Positions 35,276 through 44,183 of a stretch of DNA of 64,000 bases are shown here, one piece after another. The notes beneath the pieces were generated by a model. The model was given only the letters and a program-made list of their open reading frames with translations. It had not been told where the DNA came from and did not search any database. The position numbers were made by a program, and so were the translations under genes. Positions within the stretch are counted from its first letter, which is position 1; every line of letters starts with the position of its first letter. The stretch is from Kitasatospora sp. DSM 101779 (GTDB taxonomy: Bacteria > Actinomycetota > Actinomycetes > Streptomycetales > Streptomycetaceae): NCBI RefSeq assembly GCF_025655475.1, contig NZ_JAHTIK010000001.1, forward strand, positions 1,513,540 to 1,577,539, written 5' to 3'.

Positions 35276-36103
35276 TCAGCTCATCAGGGTGTTCAGCTCG
35301 CCGTACTCCAGGGCGCCGGTGAGGCTGCCGTAGGTGCCGGTGGCGGCGAGTTCCTCGGCGACCTTGCGGACGACCGCGTAGGCGGCCTCGGCGACCGAGG
35401 AGCCGAGGCTCACCCGGGCGACGCCGAGCTCGGACAGCTCCGCCACGGACGGGGCGCCGGGGCCGGCCAGGATGTTGACGGGGGCGTCGATGCCCTCGGT
35501 CAGGGCGGCGACGACCGCCGGGTCGGTGACGCCGGGGACGAAGATGCCGGTGGCGCCGGCCCGCAGATAGGCGGCAGCGCGGTCGAGCGTCTCCTTGAGC
35601 CGGGTGTCCTCGGGTCCGACGGCGCGGAGGTAGGTGTCCACGCGCGCGTTGATGTAGAGCGGAATGCCGGCGTCGTCGGCGGCGCGGCGGGCGGCTGCGA
35701 TCCGCTCGGCCTGCTCCTCGGTCGGCCGCAGGCCGACGCGGCCGTCCGTCCGCGCGTCCTCGATGTTGATGCCGACGGCGCCGGCCCCGACGACCCGGGT
35801 GACGGTGTCGGCGACGTCGGCCGGGGTGGCGCCGAAGCCGCTCTCGATGTCGGCGGTCACCGGGACGGACACCGCGTCGACCACCCGGGCGATCAGCTCG
35901 ACGGCCCGGTCGCGGTCGAGGTGGTTTCCGTCCGCGGCGCCGAGCCCCCAGGCGACGCCGGCGCTGGTGGTGGCGACGGCCTTGGCGCCGGCCGCCTCGA
36001 CGAGGCGGGCGCTCGCGGCGTCCCAGGCGTTGGCCAGGGCCAGCGGGGCGGCGGGGTCGTGGAGCGAACGGAGCAGCTGGGCCTTCTGGTGCTGTGCAGT
36101 CAT
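35276..36103 (-). CDS. Isocitrate lyase/PEP-mutase family protein
   Basis: 275 aa from ATG 36103. TIM-barrel signatures: LANAWDAASARLVEAAGAKAVATTSAG at the N-terminus, PVTADIESGFG (metal-binding Asp), VGINIEDA and YINARVDTYL. The catalytic KKCGH motif of isocitrate lyase is absent, so this is the short 2-methylisocitrate lyase/oxaloacetase-like or phosphonate branch of the superfamily, common in Streptomyces. It makes or breaks C-C or C-P bonds of small acids. Exact substrate unknown. Monocistronic. Confidence 0.82.
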   Translation of the reverse strand: MTAQHQKAQLLRSLHDPAAPLALANAWDAASARLVEAAGAKAVATTSAGVAWGLGAADGNHLDRDRAVELIARVVDAVSVPVTADIESGFGATPADVADTVTRVVGAGAVGINIEDARTDGRVGLRPTEEQAERIAAARRAADDAGIPLYINARVDTYLRAVGPEDTRLKETLDRAAAYLRAGATGIFVPGVTDPAVVAALTEGIDAPVNILAGPGAPSVAELSELGVARVSLGSSVAEAAYAVVRKVAEELAATGTYGSLTGALEYGELNTLMS

Positions 36104-36179
36104 GTCCCGTATTGGACCAAGGCGGTGGGGTGGACCGCTCGCGGTTTTGCGACTCGGCCGTCGATCGGGTGGACCCGCC

Positions 36180-36827
36180 CTACTCGGCGCGGCGCGGGGT
36201 GGGCGGGCCGAGGACGACGCCGCGGCCGGCGTAGAAGCGGTCCAGGTCCGGCCAGGGCACCCGGGCGAACTGCTGCGATCCGTCGGGGAAGCCGGAGGGG
36301 TTGTGGATCAGCAGGGCGTCGTCGTCCGCACCCACGGCGAGCACCAGGTGGCCGCCGGTCCGGGGCGGGGCCGGCTCCAGGGTGCGGATCGACGGGTGGA
36401 CGGAGATCATCGGCAGCCGGCCCGCCTCGAGGTGACCGCGCAGTTCCGCGGCGGGCATCGGGGCGCGGGCGTCCGCGAACAGGCCCCAGCGCTCCCGGAC
36501 GTAGGCCGCGAAGGGGGCGTGGACGAGTCCGTCGAGCCGCCCGTCGGGGTGGCGGACGTAGGCGCCGGCCTCGCGGCTCTCCTCGGCGAGCCGGACGATC
36601 GGCGGGGCGACGCCCCACCAGTGGTCCAGGGCCATCCGCAGGCAGGCCATGCCGCAGGCGCGCCAGGACCAGTACGCGTACTCGTCCCGGTCCGGCGCGC
36701 CCGACTCCTCCCAGCGCGGGTCGTCCTCGGCGAGGACGGTGCCGGCCAGGATGTCGGGGACGAGCTCGGGGGATTCCCACTGCGCGTAGTAGGGAACCGG
36801 GTGGCTGATCGGCTGCACAATGATCAT
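36180..36827 (-). CDS. C39-like papain-fold peptidase
   Basis: 215 aa from ATG 36827; no strong ribosome-binding site. Nucleophile Cys in WRACGMACLRMALDHWWG, His in GGHLVLAVGADDD, followed by IHNPSG, in the order of peptidase_C39_2 proteins (papain fold). No signal peptide or ABC transporter, so it is likely cytosolic. Some family members process peptides; here the role is unknown and no peptide gene is seen nearby. Confidence 0.72.
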   Translation of the reverse strand: MIIVQPISHPVPYYAQWESPELVPDILAGTVLAEDDPRWEESGAPDRDEYAYWSWRACGMACLRMALDHWWGVAPPIVRLAEESREAGAYVRHPDGRLDGLVHAPFAAYVRERWGLFADARAPMPAAELRGHLEAGRLPMISVHPSIRTLEPAPPRTGGHLVLAVGADDDALLIHNPSGFPDGSQQFARVPWPDLDRFYAGRGVVLGPPTPRRAE

Positions 36828-36928
36828 TCTGACGCACGGGCGGACGGCTCGCCTCGCCGGTGGGGCCTGGATGCGCGCACCGCCCGGCACGCCGGGACCG
36901 TGCGTCTGCGCCCCACCGGCCGTGCGGC

Positions 36929-37849
36929 TCAGACGATGCCGGCGCCCCGCAGCAGCCAGCGGTTGGTGCGGCCGACCAGCCCGGCGCGGTCGAGCACGCC
37001 GACCACCTTGGCGGCCATCTCGGTCTTGGCGGCCCGCCAGTTCGGGTTCCGCTTCGCGGCCCGGCGGCCCTCCTTGGGGTCGATGCCGACCGCGGCGTAC
37101 ACCCGCGGGTTGATCAGGTTCGTGGTGGCGACGTGGATGACGATGCCCATGAGCAGCTGCTCGACCCGGCGGCGGACCGGCCCGAGGTCCCTGCGGACGA
37201 GCTCCTCGCGGGCGTAGGTGATGTGCCGGGACTCCTCGATGACGTGGATCCGGGCCACCTGGCGGGAGAGCGGCTGGAGCGACTCGTCGGCCATCATCTC
37301 GCGCTGGAAGGCGTCCAGGATCTCCTCGACGTACATCGTCCCGCCGAAGGTCTGGCTGTGCGTGGAGATCGCCTTGAACACCCGGCCGAGCTCGTGCGCG
37401 AGCCGTCCGGGGCCGTAGGCGGGCGCACCCATCCACGCGATCATGCGGGCGAACATCACCGAGTGCCGGCACTCGTCGGCGATCTCCGTCAGGGCGTACT
37501 GGACGTGCGCGGTGGTCGGGTCCCGGTCGAAGGCGTGCCGCAGCAGCATCTGCATGAGGATCTCCTCGAACCAGATGCCGACACTGGCGACGGCGGCCAC
37601 CTCGTGCTTGCTGAGCTCGATCCGCTGCTCCTCGCTGAGGCGCTCCCAGAGTTCGGTGCCGTAGAGGGAGATCCGGTGCGGGGCGACGTAGTAGGCGCCG
37701 GGCACGGGCCGGCTGTCCCAGTCGACGTCCTTCAGCGGGTCGAAGGACAGCTTGGCGGAGGAGGCGAGGAGGCGCTCGGCGGTGCGCCGGCGCTGCACGT
37801 CGCGCTCCTCCAGGACGGCTGCGGTGGCCTTGCGCGCGGTGGTCGCCAT
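36929..37849 (-). CDS. AurF-like diiron oxygenase
   Basis: 306 aa from ATG 37849 (GAGGAG 10 nt upstream). Ferritin-like four-helix bundle with two ExxH-type iron sites: ...VASVGIWFEEIL and EIADECRHSVMF in the first half, YVEEILDAF and HVIEESRHITYA in the second. This is the pattern of the AurF/metal-dependent-hydrolase-like family, whose best-known member oxidises p-aminobenzoate to p-nitrobenzoate. Most Streptomyces homologues have no assigned substrate. A palindromic operator overlies its promoter, so it is probably induced by a specific ligand through a TetR-type regulator encoded elsewhere. Confidence 0.83.
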   Translation of the reverse strand: MATTARKATAAVLEERDVQRRRTAERLLASSAKLSFDPLKDVDWDSRPVPGAYYVAPHRISLYGTELWERLSEEQRIELSKHEVAAVASVGIWFEEILMQMLLRHAFDRDPTTAHVQYALTEIADECRHSVMFARMIAWMGAPAYGPGRLAHELGRVFKAISTHSQTFGGTMYVEEILDAFQREMMADESLQPLSRQVARIHVIEESRHITYAREELVRRDLGPVRRRVEQLLMGIVIHVATTNLINPRVYAAVGIDPKEGRRAAKRNPNWRAAKTEMAAKVVGVLDRAGLVGRTNRWLLRGAGIV

Positions 37850-37889
37850 GAGGGTCGGCTCCTCGGTCGCTCGGGTGGGGTCTGCCAGG

Positions 37890-37919
37890 ACCGTAGACCG
37901 TATTAGATTGACCGTCAAT
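37890..37919 (-). promoter_or_regulatory. Promoter with palindromic operator (AurF-like gene)
   Basis: On the minus strand, -35 TTGACG (37918-37913), 17-bp spacer and -10 TACGGT (37895-37890). The 13-bp palindrome ATTGACcGTCAAT (37907-37919) covers the -35, as expected for a repressor site. The rest of the 325-bp intergenic stretch 37850-38174 has no gene. Confidence 0.55.
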
Positions 37920-38135
37920 AACTCGCGCACGCAAGGGCCGGCCCCGGATTTCGACGCCGGGGAGGAACAGCCCGCCCAGGACGCGCCCTTCGGAGCCGCC
38001 GGCGGCGCGCGCTCCCGACCGGCCGTCAAGTCGGCGACCCGGCCGGGCGACCGGCTGGCCTGCCGCCCTCGCCGGACCTGGATCCGGACCGGACCCGGAC
38101 CCGGCGCCGTGGGACCGCCTCGTCGAAGCCCCCGC

Positions 38136-38167
38136 GTCCCGCCCGGGCTCGGCCGCCCGGGCGGGAC
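38136..38167 (-). terminator. Hairpin terminator of the aldo/keto reductase gene
   Basis: GTCCCGCCCGGGC-tcggcc-GCCCGGGCGGGAC, perfect 13-bp stem with 6-nt loop, 7 bp past the stop codon. Confidence 0.7.
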
Positions 38168-38174
38168 ACCCGTG

Positions 38175-39146
38175 CTACCAGGCGTAGTCCTCCGGTGCGG
38201 TGCGGTGGCCGGGGAAGATCTCGTCCAGTCGCTCCAGCGTCTTCGCGTCCAGGTCCACGTCCAGCGCGCGGTTGGCGGCGTGCAGCTGTTCCAGGGTGCG
38301 GGGACCGACGATCGGTGCGGTGACGCCCTCGCGGGAGAGCAGCCAGGCCAGCGCCACGTCGCCGGGCTCGTGGCCGAGTTCGGCGGCCAGGTCCTCGTAC
38401 GCCGCGAGCTGCTCGCGGTGCTTCTCCAGGGTCTCGGCGGCCCGTCCGGAGGCCCGGCGGACCCCCTCGCGCTCCCTGCGGAGCACGCCGCCGAGGAGGC
38501 CGCCGTGCAGCGGCGACCACGGGATCAGGCCGAGGCCGTAGTGCTGCGCGGCGGGCAGGACTTCGAGCTCGACGCTGCGCTCCAGCAGGTTGTAGAGCGA
38601 CTGCTCGCTGGTCAGGCCGAGGAAGTTGCGGGCGCGGGCGGTCTCCTGGGCGCGGGCGATGTGCCAGCCGGCGAAGTTGCTCGACCCGACATAGATGATC
38701 TTGCCCTGGGTGGTCAGCACCTCCATCGCCTGCCAGATCTCCTCCCACGGAGTGGCCCGGTCGACGTGGTGCATCTGGTAGAGGTCGATGTGGTCGGTCT
38801 GCAGCCGCTTCAGGCTGGCGTCCACCGCGCGGCGGATGTTGAGCGCGGAGAGCCGGCCCTCGTTGGGCCACTCCCCCATGTCGCCGTAGAGCTTGGTCGC
38901 GATCACCGTCCGCTCGCGGCGGCCGCCGCCCTGCGCGAACCAGTTGCCGACGATCTCCTCGGTGCGGCCCTTGTTCTCGCCCCAGCCGTAGACGTTGGCG
39001 GTGTCGAAGAAGTTGATGCCCAGCTCGTGGGCGGTGTCCATGATCCGGTGGGCGTCTGCCTCCTCGGTGTGCGGACCGAAGTTCATGGTGCCGAGGCAGA
39101 GCCGGGAGACGGTGAGGCCGGTGCGGCCGAGGTGGGTGAACTCCAT
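38175..39146 (-). CDS. Aldo/keto reductase
   Basis: 323 aa from ATG 39146 (GGGTGGGA upstream). TIM-barrel AKR with the tetrad Asp and Tyr in FFDTANVYGWGENKG, Lys in VIATKLYGD and His in LYQMHHVDR; NADPH-binding end IVGPRTLEQLHAANRAL. It is the long AKR type close to YajO/general stress protein 69. It reduces aldehydes or ketones in the cytosol; substrate unknown. A terminator follows immediately. Confidence 0.92.
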   Translation of the reverse strand: MEFTHLGRTGLTVSRLCLGTMNFGPHTEEADAHRIMDTAHELGINFFDTANVYGWGENKGRTEEIVGNWFAQGGGRRERTVIATKLYGDMGEWPNEGRLSALNIRRAVDASLKRLQTDHIDLYQMHHVDRATPWEEIWQAMEVLTTQGKIIYVGSSNFAGWHIARAQETARARNFLGLTSEQSLYNLLERSVELEVLPAAQHYGLGLIPWSPLHGGLLGGVLRREREGVRRASGRAAETLEKHREQLAAYEDLAAELGHEPGDVALAWLLSREGVTAPIVGPRTLEQLHAANRALDVDLDAKTLERLDEIFPGHRTAPEDYAW

Positions 39147-39230
39147 GATTCCCACCCTCGGCCACACCGGCGGCCCTGTCCAGGTTTTCGTTCAGGCAGT
39201 GGATCAATTCCGCCCGCCCGGCCCGGGGGC

Positions 39231-40661
39231 TCAGGCGGTGCGGCGCAGCAGCGCGAGGTACATCGCGTCGGTGCCGTGCAGGTGCGGCCAGAGCTGGACG
39301 TCCGGGCCCTCACCGAGGGCGGGGAGACCGGGCAGCAACGGCCGGGCGTCGATCCACTCCACGCCGCTCTCGTCGCGCAGCACGTCCTCGACCACGGCGC
39401 GGGTCTCGGCGAGGTGCGGCGAGCAGGTGGCGTAGCCGACGACCCCACCCACCCGGGCGGCCCGGATCGCGCCGCGCAGCAGGTCCCGCTGGAGCGGGCC
39501 GAAGCCGGCGAGGTCCTCGGGGCGGCGGCGCCAGCGGGCCTCCGGGCGGCGGCGCAGTGCGCCGAGGCCGGAGCAGGGCACGTCGACCAGGACGCGGTCG
39601 AAGCTGCCGGGCGCCCAGGCGGGCCGGGTGCCGTCGGCGGCGATCACGGTGTACGGGCCGGGGTTGCCGGCGAGCGCGCGGGCGACCAGCCGGGCGCGGT
39701 GCGGCTGCTTCTCGGAGGCGACCAGGGCGGCGCCGCGTTCCGCGGCGAGGGCGCCGAGCAGCGCGGCCTTGCCGCCGGGGCCGGCGCAGCCGTCCAGCCA
39801 GACCCTGTCCGGGCCGTCGAGCGGGGCCGCGGCCACCGCGAGGGCGACCAGCTGGCTGCCCTCGTCCTGGACACCGGCCCGGCCCTCGCGGACGGCGGCC
39901 ACCCCGGCCGGGTCGCCGCCCTCGGCGAGCCGCAGCGCGTACGGGGACCAGCGGCCGTCCGCGGCCTCCGGCAGGGCCTCGCGGAGTTCGGCGACGGTGG
40001 CGCGGCCGGGGCGGGCGACCAGGGTCACCTCGGGGCGGTCGTTGTCGGCGCGCAGCAGGTCCTCGACGGCGGCGCGGCCGGAGGCGTCCGGCTGCCAGCG
40101 GCCGAGCGCGTCCCAGAGCGAGGAGACCACCCAGCGCGGGTGCGAGTGGACGACGGCGAGGTGGTCCTCGGCGTCCTCGTCGTACGGCGGGGCGACCTGG
40201 TCGATCCAGGCGTCGAGGTCCTGGGCGCTGATCCGGCGGAGCACCGCGTTGACGAACTTGGCCCGGCCGTCGCCGAGCACCACCCGGGCGAGCTCGACGG
40301 TGGCGGAGACGGCGGCGTGGCTGGGGATGCGGGTGGCGAGCAGCTGGTGGGCGCCGAGCGCGAGCACGTCGAGCACCGGCGGGTCGACCTCGCGCAGCGG
40401 CCGGTCGATGCAGGCGGCGATGATCGCGTCGTAGGTGCCCTGCTGGCGCAGGGTGCCGTAGACGAGTTCGGTGGCGAGGGCGGCGTCGCGGCGCTCCATG
40501 CCCTTCTGCTCGGCCTCGCGCAGCAGCGGCGGGAGGACGAGGTTGGCGTACGCGTCGCGCTCGTCGACGGCGCGCAGGGCGCGGAAGGCGACGATCCGGG
40601 CCGGGTCCTTCTTGGGGCGGCGGTGCGGGCGGGGGGCGCGCTTGGCGCTGGGCGTGGTCAC
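39231..40661 (-). CDS. rsmB: 16S rRNA (cytosine-967-C5)-methyltransferase
   Basis: 476 aa from GTG 40661 (GAGG 7 nt upstream). N-terminal NusB-like RNA-binding domain (about 15-160: DPARIVAFRALRAVDERDAYANLVLP). Methyltransferase domain from about 200: SAM motif DGCAGPGGKAALLGAL, catalytic Cys in VDVPCSGLGALRRRPEARW and second Cys in GYATCSPHLAETRAVV. Follows fmt by 67 nt in the def-fmt-rsmB group of translation genes, as in many actinobacteria. Confidence 0.94.
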   Translation of the reverse strand: MTTPSAKRAPRPHRRPKKDPARIVAFRALRAVDERDAYANLVLPPLLREAEQKGMERRDAALATELVYGTLRQQGTYDAIIAACIDRPLREVDPPVLDVLALGAHQLLATRIPSHAAVSATVELARVVLGDGRAKFVNAVLRRISAQDLDAWIDQVAPPYDEDAEDHLAVVHSHPRWVVSSLWDALGRWQPDASGRAAVEDLLRADNDRPEVTLVARPGRATVAELREALPEAADGRWSPYALRLAEGGDPAGVAAVREGRAGVQDEGSQLVALAVAAAPLDGPDRVWLDGCAGPGGKAALLGALAAERGAALVASEKQPHRARLVARALAGNPGPYTVIAADGTRPAWAPGSFDRVLVDVPCSGLGALRRRPEARWRRRPEDLAGFGPLQRDLLRGAIRAARVGGVVGYATCSPHLAETRAVVEDVLRDESGVEWIDARPLLPGLPALGEGPDVQLWPHLHGTDAMYLALLRRTA

Positions 40662-40728
40662 GTGGTGCCTCGAATGTGCTGCGGACGAAAGGTGTGGTGG
40701 ATCCGGGACGGGTGCATCCGGGACGGGG

Positions 40729-41664
40729 TCAGTCGCCGAGTCGCTCGCCGGACTCGATGCGGACCCCTCGGGCCCAGTCTGCCGCGCGCATCTGCTTCTT
40801 GCCCTGCGGCTGGACCTCGCCGAGCTCGATGTCGTGGCTGCCGGTGCCGACCCGGACGCTGTGCTTGGCGACGGCCATCTCGCCGGGGGCGAGTTCGGCG
40901 GAGCCGGTGAGGAGCGTCACCGGGCCGGCCAGCTTGAGGCGCTCGCCGCGGAAGAGCGTCCAGGCCCCGGGGGCGGGGGCGCAGCCGCGGACGAGCCGGT
41001 CGACCCGGAGCGCCGGGTGGGTCCAGTCGATCCGGGCGTCCTCGACGTTGATCTTGGGGGCCACGGTGACGCCCTCGGCCGGCTGCGGCACGGCGTGCAG
41101 GGCGCCGTCCTCGATGCCGTCCATGGTCGCGGCGAGCAGCCGGGCGCCGGAGTGCGAGAGGCGGGTGAGCAGGTCGCCGCTGGTGTCGGCGGGCCGGATC
41201 TCCTCGGTGACGACGCCGTAGACCGGGCCGGAGTCCAGGCCCTCCTCGATCTGGAAGGTGGAGGCGCCGGTGACCTCGTCGCCGGCCATCACCGCGTGCT
41301 GCACGGGCGCGGCGCCGCGCCAGGCGGGCAGCAGCGAGAAGTGCAGGTTGACCCAGCCGTGCCGGGGGATCTCCAGGGCGGCGGGGCGCAGCAGGGCGCC
41401 GTAGGCGACGACCGGGCAGCAGTCCGGGGCGAGTTCGGCGAGCCGGGCGAGGAAGTCCGGGTCGCTGGGCTTCGCCGGCCGCAGCACCTCGATGCCGGCC
41501 TCCTCGGCACGCCGGGCGACCGGGCTGGCGACCGTACGGCGGCCGCGGCCGGAGACCGCGTCGGGGCGGGTCACCACGGCGACCACCTCGTGCCGGTCGG
41601 AGGCCAGCAGGGCGTCCAGGGCGGGGACGGCGACCTCGGGGGTGCCGGCGAAGACGAGGCGCAT
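40729..41664 (-). CDS. fmt: Methionyl-tRNA formyltransferase
   Basis: 311 aa from ATG 41664 (GAAAGG upstream), full length. N-terminal formyl-transfer domain ([20 protein letters not shown]) with the catalytic block [25 protein letters not shown] and Asp in LDSGPVY; C-terminal OB-like tRNA-binding domain (about 205-311). Formylates the initiator Met-tRNA using 10-formyl-tetrahydrofolate. Lies between def and rsmB on the same strand. Confidence 0.96.
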   Translation of the reverse strand: MRLVFAGTPEVAVPALDALLASDRHEVVAVVTRPDAVSGRGRRTVASPVARRAEEAGIEVLRPAKPSDPDFLARLAELAPDCCPVVAYGALLRPAALEIPRHGWVNLHFSLLPAWRGAAPVQHAVMAGDEVTGASTFQIEEGLDSGPVYGVVTEEIRPADTSGDLLTRLSHSGARLLAATMDGIEDGALHAVPQPAEGVTVAPKINVEDARIDWTHPALRVDRLVRGCAPAPGAWTLFRGERLKLAGPVTLLTGSAELAPGEMAVAKHSVRVGTGSHDIELGEVQPQGKKQMRAADWARGVRIESGERLGD

Positions 41665-41789
41665 GGGTGCCTTTCTCGGATTGCGTCTCCCGAACCGCGT
41701 CGATCGAAACCACGTCGATCGGACCGCGTCGATGGGATCGCGTGTCTCGGATTGCGTGCTCCGGCCCGGGCGGGCGGGCGGAAGGTCGG
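41665..41789. repeat. Short degenerate repeats between def and fmt
   Basis: TCTCGGATTGCGT occurs at both ends (about 41671 and 41745), and between them are three near-copies of ACCGCGTCGATCG (about 41695-41735). No gene. Could be a relict of slippage or a binding region; no further support. Confidence 0.5.
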
Positions 41790-42335
41790 TCAGCGGGCGG
41801 AGCCGAAGGTCGAGTGCGGTGATATCCGGACGGTCGGCGCCGGGCCGTCGCCCCAGTCGGCCTCGCGGATCGCCTTGAGCGCGGCCTTGCGGGCCTCGCG
41901 GTCGAGGCGGTCGATGAAGACGATGCCGTCGAGGTGGTCGGTCTCGTGCTGGATGCAGCGGGCGAGCAGTTCGGTGCCCTCGATGGTCACCGGGTCCCCG
42001 TACATGGTGAAGCCCTTGGCGACCACGCCGTACGCGCGCTTGGTGTCGAAGCGCAGGCCCGGCAGCGAGAGGCAGCCCTCGGGGCCGTCCTGCTCCTCGT
42101 CGGTGAGCGACAGGTCGGGGTTGATCAGGTGGCCCACCACGCCGTCCACGTTGTAGGTGAACACCCGCAGGGAGACGCCGAGTTGGGGAGCGGCAAGGCC
42201 GGCACCGGGGGCGTCGAGCATGGTGTCGGTGAGGTCCTTGACCAGGCGCCGCAGCTCCTTGTCGAAGGTGGTCACCTGCTTGGCCTTCGTCCGGAGCACC
42301 GGGTCGCCGAAGATCCTGATCGGCTGGATCGCCAT
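41790..42335 (-). CDS. def: Peptide deformylase
   Basis: 181 aa from ATG 42335 (GAGGAG about 11 nt upstream). The three family motifs are intact: [16 protein letters not shown] (metal-binding Cys) and QHETDHLDG (two His and catalytic Glu). Removes the N-formyl group from nascent proteins; a Fe2+ or Zn2+ enzyme. Head of the def-fmt-rsmB group, completing the formyl-Met cycle with fmt. The upstream 42336-42601 has no gene. Confidence 0.95.
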   Translation of the reverse strand: MAIQPIRIFGDPVLRTKAKQVTTFDKELRRLVKDLTDTMLDAPGAGLAAPQLGVSLRVFTYNVDGVVGHLINPDLSLTDEEQDGPEGCLSLPGLRFDTKRAYGVVAKGFTMYGDPVTIEGTELLARCIQHETDHLDGIVFIDRLDREARKAALKAIREADWGDGPAPTVRISPHSTFGSAR

Positions 42336-42601
42336 GGCTGCGGGGGCTCCTCGGGACGTCGGCGGCAGGGGGGCGTACCCGCAGAGTCTATGCAATCGGC
42401 GCCATGGGCCGGGGTTCGGCGAGGTCGGCGCGGGTGGGCACGCGCCGCGGCCGCCCGGCGGCCGGTCCCGGTCGTGCCCCACCGACCTTCTCGGACGGGC
42501 GCGTTACCCGGGCCATGGGTCGGGCGTTGGTCAAGTGGAATTGACCGGGACGCACGGCGTCGCGGTCCCGGCCGACCGTACGGAGAGGTGGCGCAGAGGC
42601 C

Positions 42602-43129
42602 ATGGCCGAGCAGATCAACCACGATGCGCGGGCGAGGGCGAGCCTGCACCTGCTGGTGCGGGACATCGAGCGGGTGAGGCGTCAGGTGGACGCGCTGCGC
42701 ACCCTGACCGCCCAGCTGGGCAACGTCTACCGGCCCCGGCGGCCCAGCACCTCGGCTGGCTTCGTCGTGTACGGGCGGGCCCCCGCCCCGACCGTCCGGC
42801 TGGCGCAGGAGCTGCGCGAGAGCGTGGAGACGCTGGTCGCGGCAGCGGTCGAGTTCGACCGCGCGCTCGGCTTCTCCTGGGACTCGGTGGGCTCCGCGCT
42901 GGGCGTCACCAAGCAGGCGGTGCACCGCCGGTACGGCATGCGCCGGCCGGCCAACGAACTGCTCGCGGCGGCCTCCGTCCCGGCACCGGCGGCGCCGCGC
43001 GACGAGCGCTCGCCCGAGCCGCTCCACGAGCGGTCCGAGGCGCCCGCCCCCGGCGCCCTCTCCCGGACGGTGCCGCAGGCCCGGCAGGGCGGCCTGACCA
43101 CCCAGCCGAACGCCCGCATCGCCCGCTGA
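42602..43129 (+). CDS. HTH-containing actinobacterial protein
   Basis: 175 aa from ATG 42602 (AGAGG upstream). A helical N-terminal half ([20 protein letters not shown]) is followed by a helix-turn-helix at about residues 92-115 ([22 protein letters not shown]), then a disordered Pro/Ala/Glu-rich tail. Likely a DNA-binding protein conserved in Streptomyces; no target known. Divergent from def. Confidence 0.7.
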   Translation: MAEQINHDARARASLHLLVRDIERVRRQVDALRTLTAQLGNVYRPRRPSTSAGFVVYGRAPAPTVRLAQELRESVETLVAAAVEFDRALGFSWDSVGSALGVTKQAVHRRYGMRRPANELLAAASVPAPAAPRDERSPEPLHERSEAPAPGALSRTVPQARQGGLTTQPNARIAR

Positions 43130-43233
43130 ACCCCGTCCGCTGAACCCCGCCCGCGGCCCGAGGACCGCGGACACCGCCGGCACCGCGGTCTGCCGCCCGT
43201 CCGGGGGCGTGCGCAGGCCGCGGGGCGGGTCCG

Positions 43234-44088
43234 TCAGCCGCGGGTCTCGTAGGCCATGGCCCGGTCCGTCACGTCCTTGAGCAGCGGCTCCACCAGCTTC
43301 GTGAGGCCGCCGTAGTCGGCGACCCGTCCGTCGGACCACTGCCCCAGGCCCGCGACCACCATCCGCCCGGCTCCGGTGAAGGCCTGCACCAGACCACTGT
43401 CCGCCGCGAGCGTCGGCAGACCGGAGTCGGGCGGCGGGGCCTGCGCGCCGACCTGGTACGAGTCGTAGGCGATGGCCAGTTCGGTGACGAGCTTCAGGGT
43501 GTCGGCCGGGTCCTTCATGGTGAAGACCGCCAGGTTGAACTGGTTGTTCCGGGCGTCCTTGTACAGCGCGATCTGGTGGCCGAGGCAGCCCTTGCTCGCG
43601 GCGATCATGGCCGCCAGGTCCGGGCCCACCGAGGTCGGCTCGGGGCAGTTCCCGAGGTCCTTCGAGGCGACCCTGGTGTACACCGCGCCGGAGGCCGTCT
43701 TCACCTCGGCGGGGAAGAGCTCGGCCAGCGGTGCCGGCGGCCGGCCGGAGGGCCGGGCGGCGGTGGACTGCGCGGCGGACGCGGTGGCGATCGCCGCGGT
43801 GGCGGTGGCCGCAGGGGCGGTGGCTGTCGGGGCGGCCGCGTGCTCCCCGTCGTCGTCCGGCCCCACGAACCGGAAGGCGAGGACGGTCAGCACCGCGGCG
43901 GCTGCGGCCAGCGCGGCGTTCCGCGGCCAGACCCGCTTCGGCGGGGGCGGCAGGGCGCCCGGCCGCAGCAGGCCCGGCACCGGCCCCTCCTTCACCGGCG
44001 CGGCACGGACGAAGTCCTCGTCCAGCACCACGTCGAACGGGTCGTCGGACGGCCGCTCCGGGCCCGGCTCACTGTCGCTGATCGGCAC
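43234..44088 (-). CDS. Single-pass membrane protein, unknown function
   Basis: 284 aa. Acidic cytosolic N-terminus (1-50), one transmembrane helix at about 58-74 (NAALAAAAAVLTVLAFRFVG), an Ala/Thr-rich linker, then an extracytoplasmic domain (about 115-284) with two Cys (LGNCPEPT, KGCLGH). No lipobox or known domain seen. Next to priA on the same strand, an arrangement usual in Streptomyces. Function unknown. Confidence 0.68.
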   Translation of the reverse strand: MPISDSEPGPERPSDDPFDVVLDEDFVRAAPVKEGPVPGLLRPGALPPPPKRVWPRNAALAAAAAVLTVLAFRFVGPDDDGEHAAAPTATAPAATATAAIATASAAQSTAARPSGRPPAPLAELFPAEVKTASGAVYTRVASKDLGNCPEPTSVGPDLAAMIAASKGCLGHQIALYKDARNNQFNLAVFTMKDPADTLKLVTELAIAYDSYQVGAQAPPPDSGLPTLAADSGLVQAFTGAGRMVVAGLGQWSDGRVADYGGLTKLVEPLLKDVTDRAMAYETRG

Positions 44089-44183
44089 GGGCCCACCCTA
44101 GTGATCACAGCCCCGCCGCAGGTCACGGCGTGATCACCATTCGCGTCGGCCGGTGTGCGCGGCCCAGGCCGTCGCCGCCCGTC

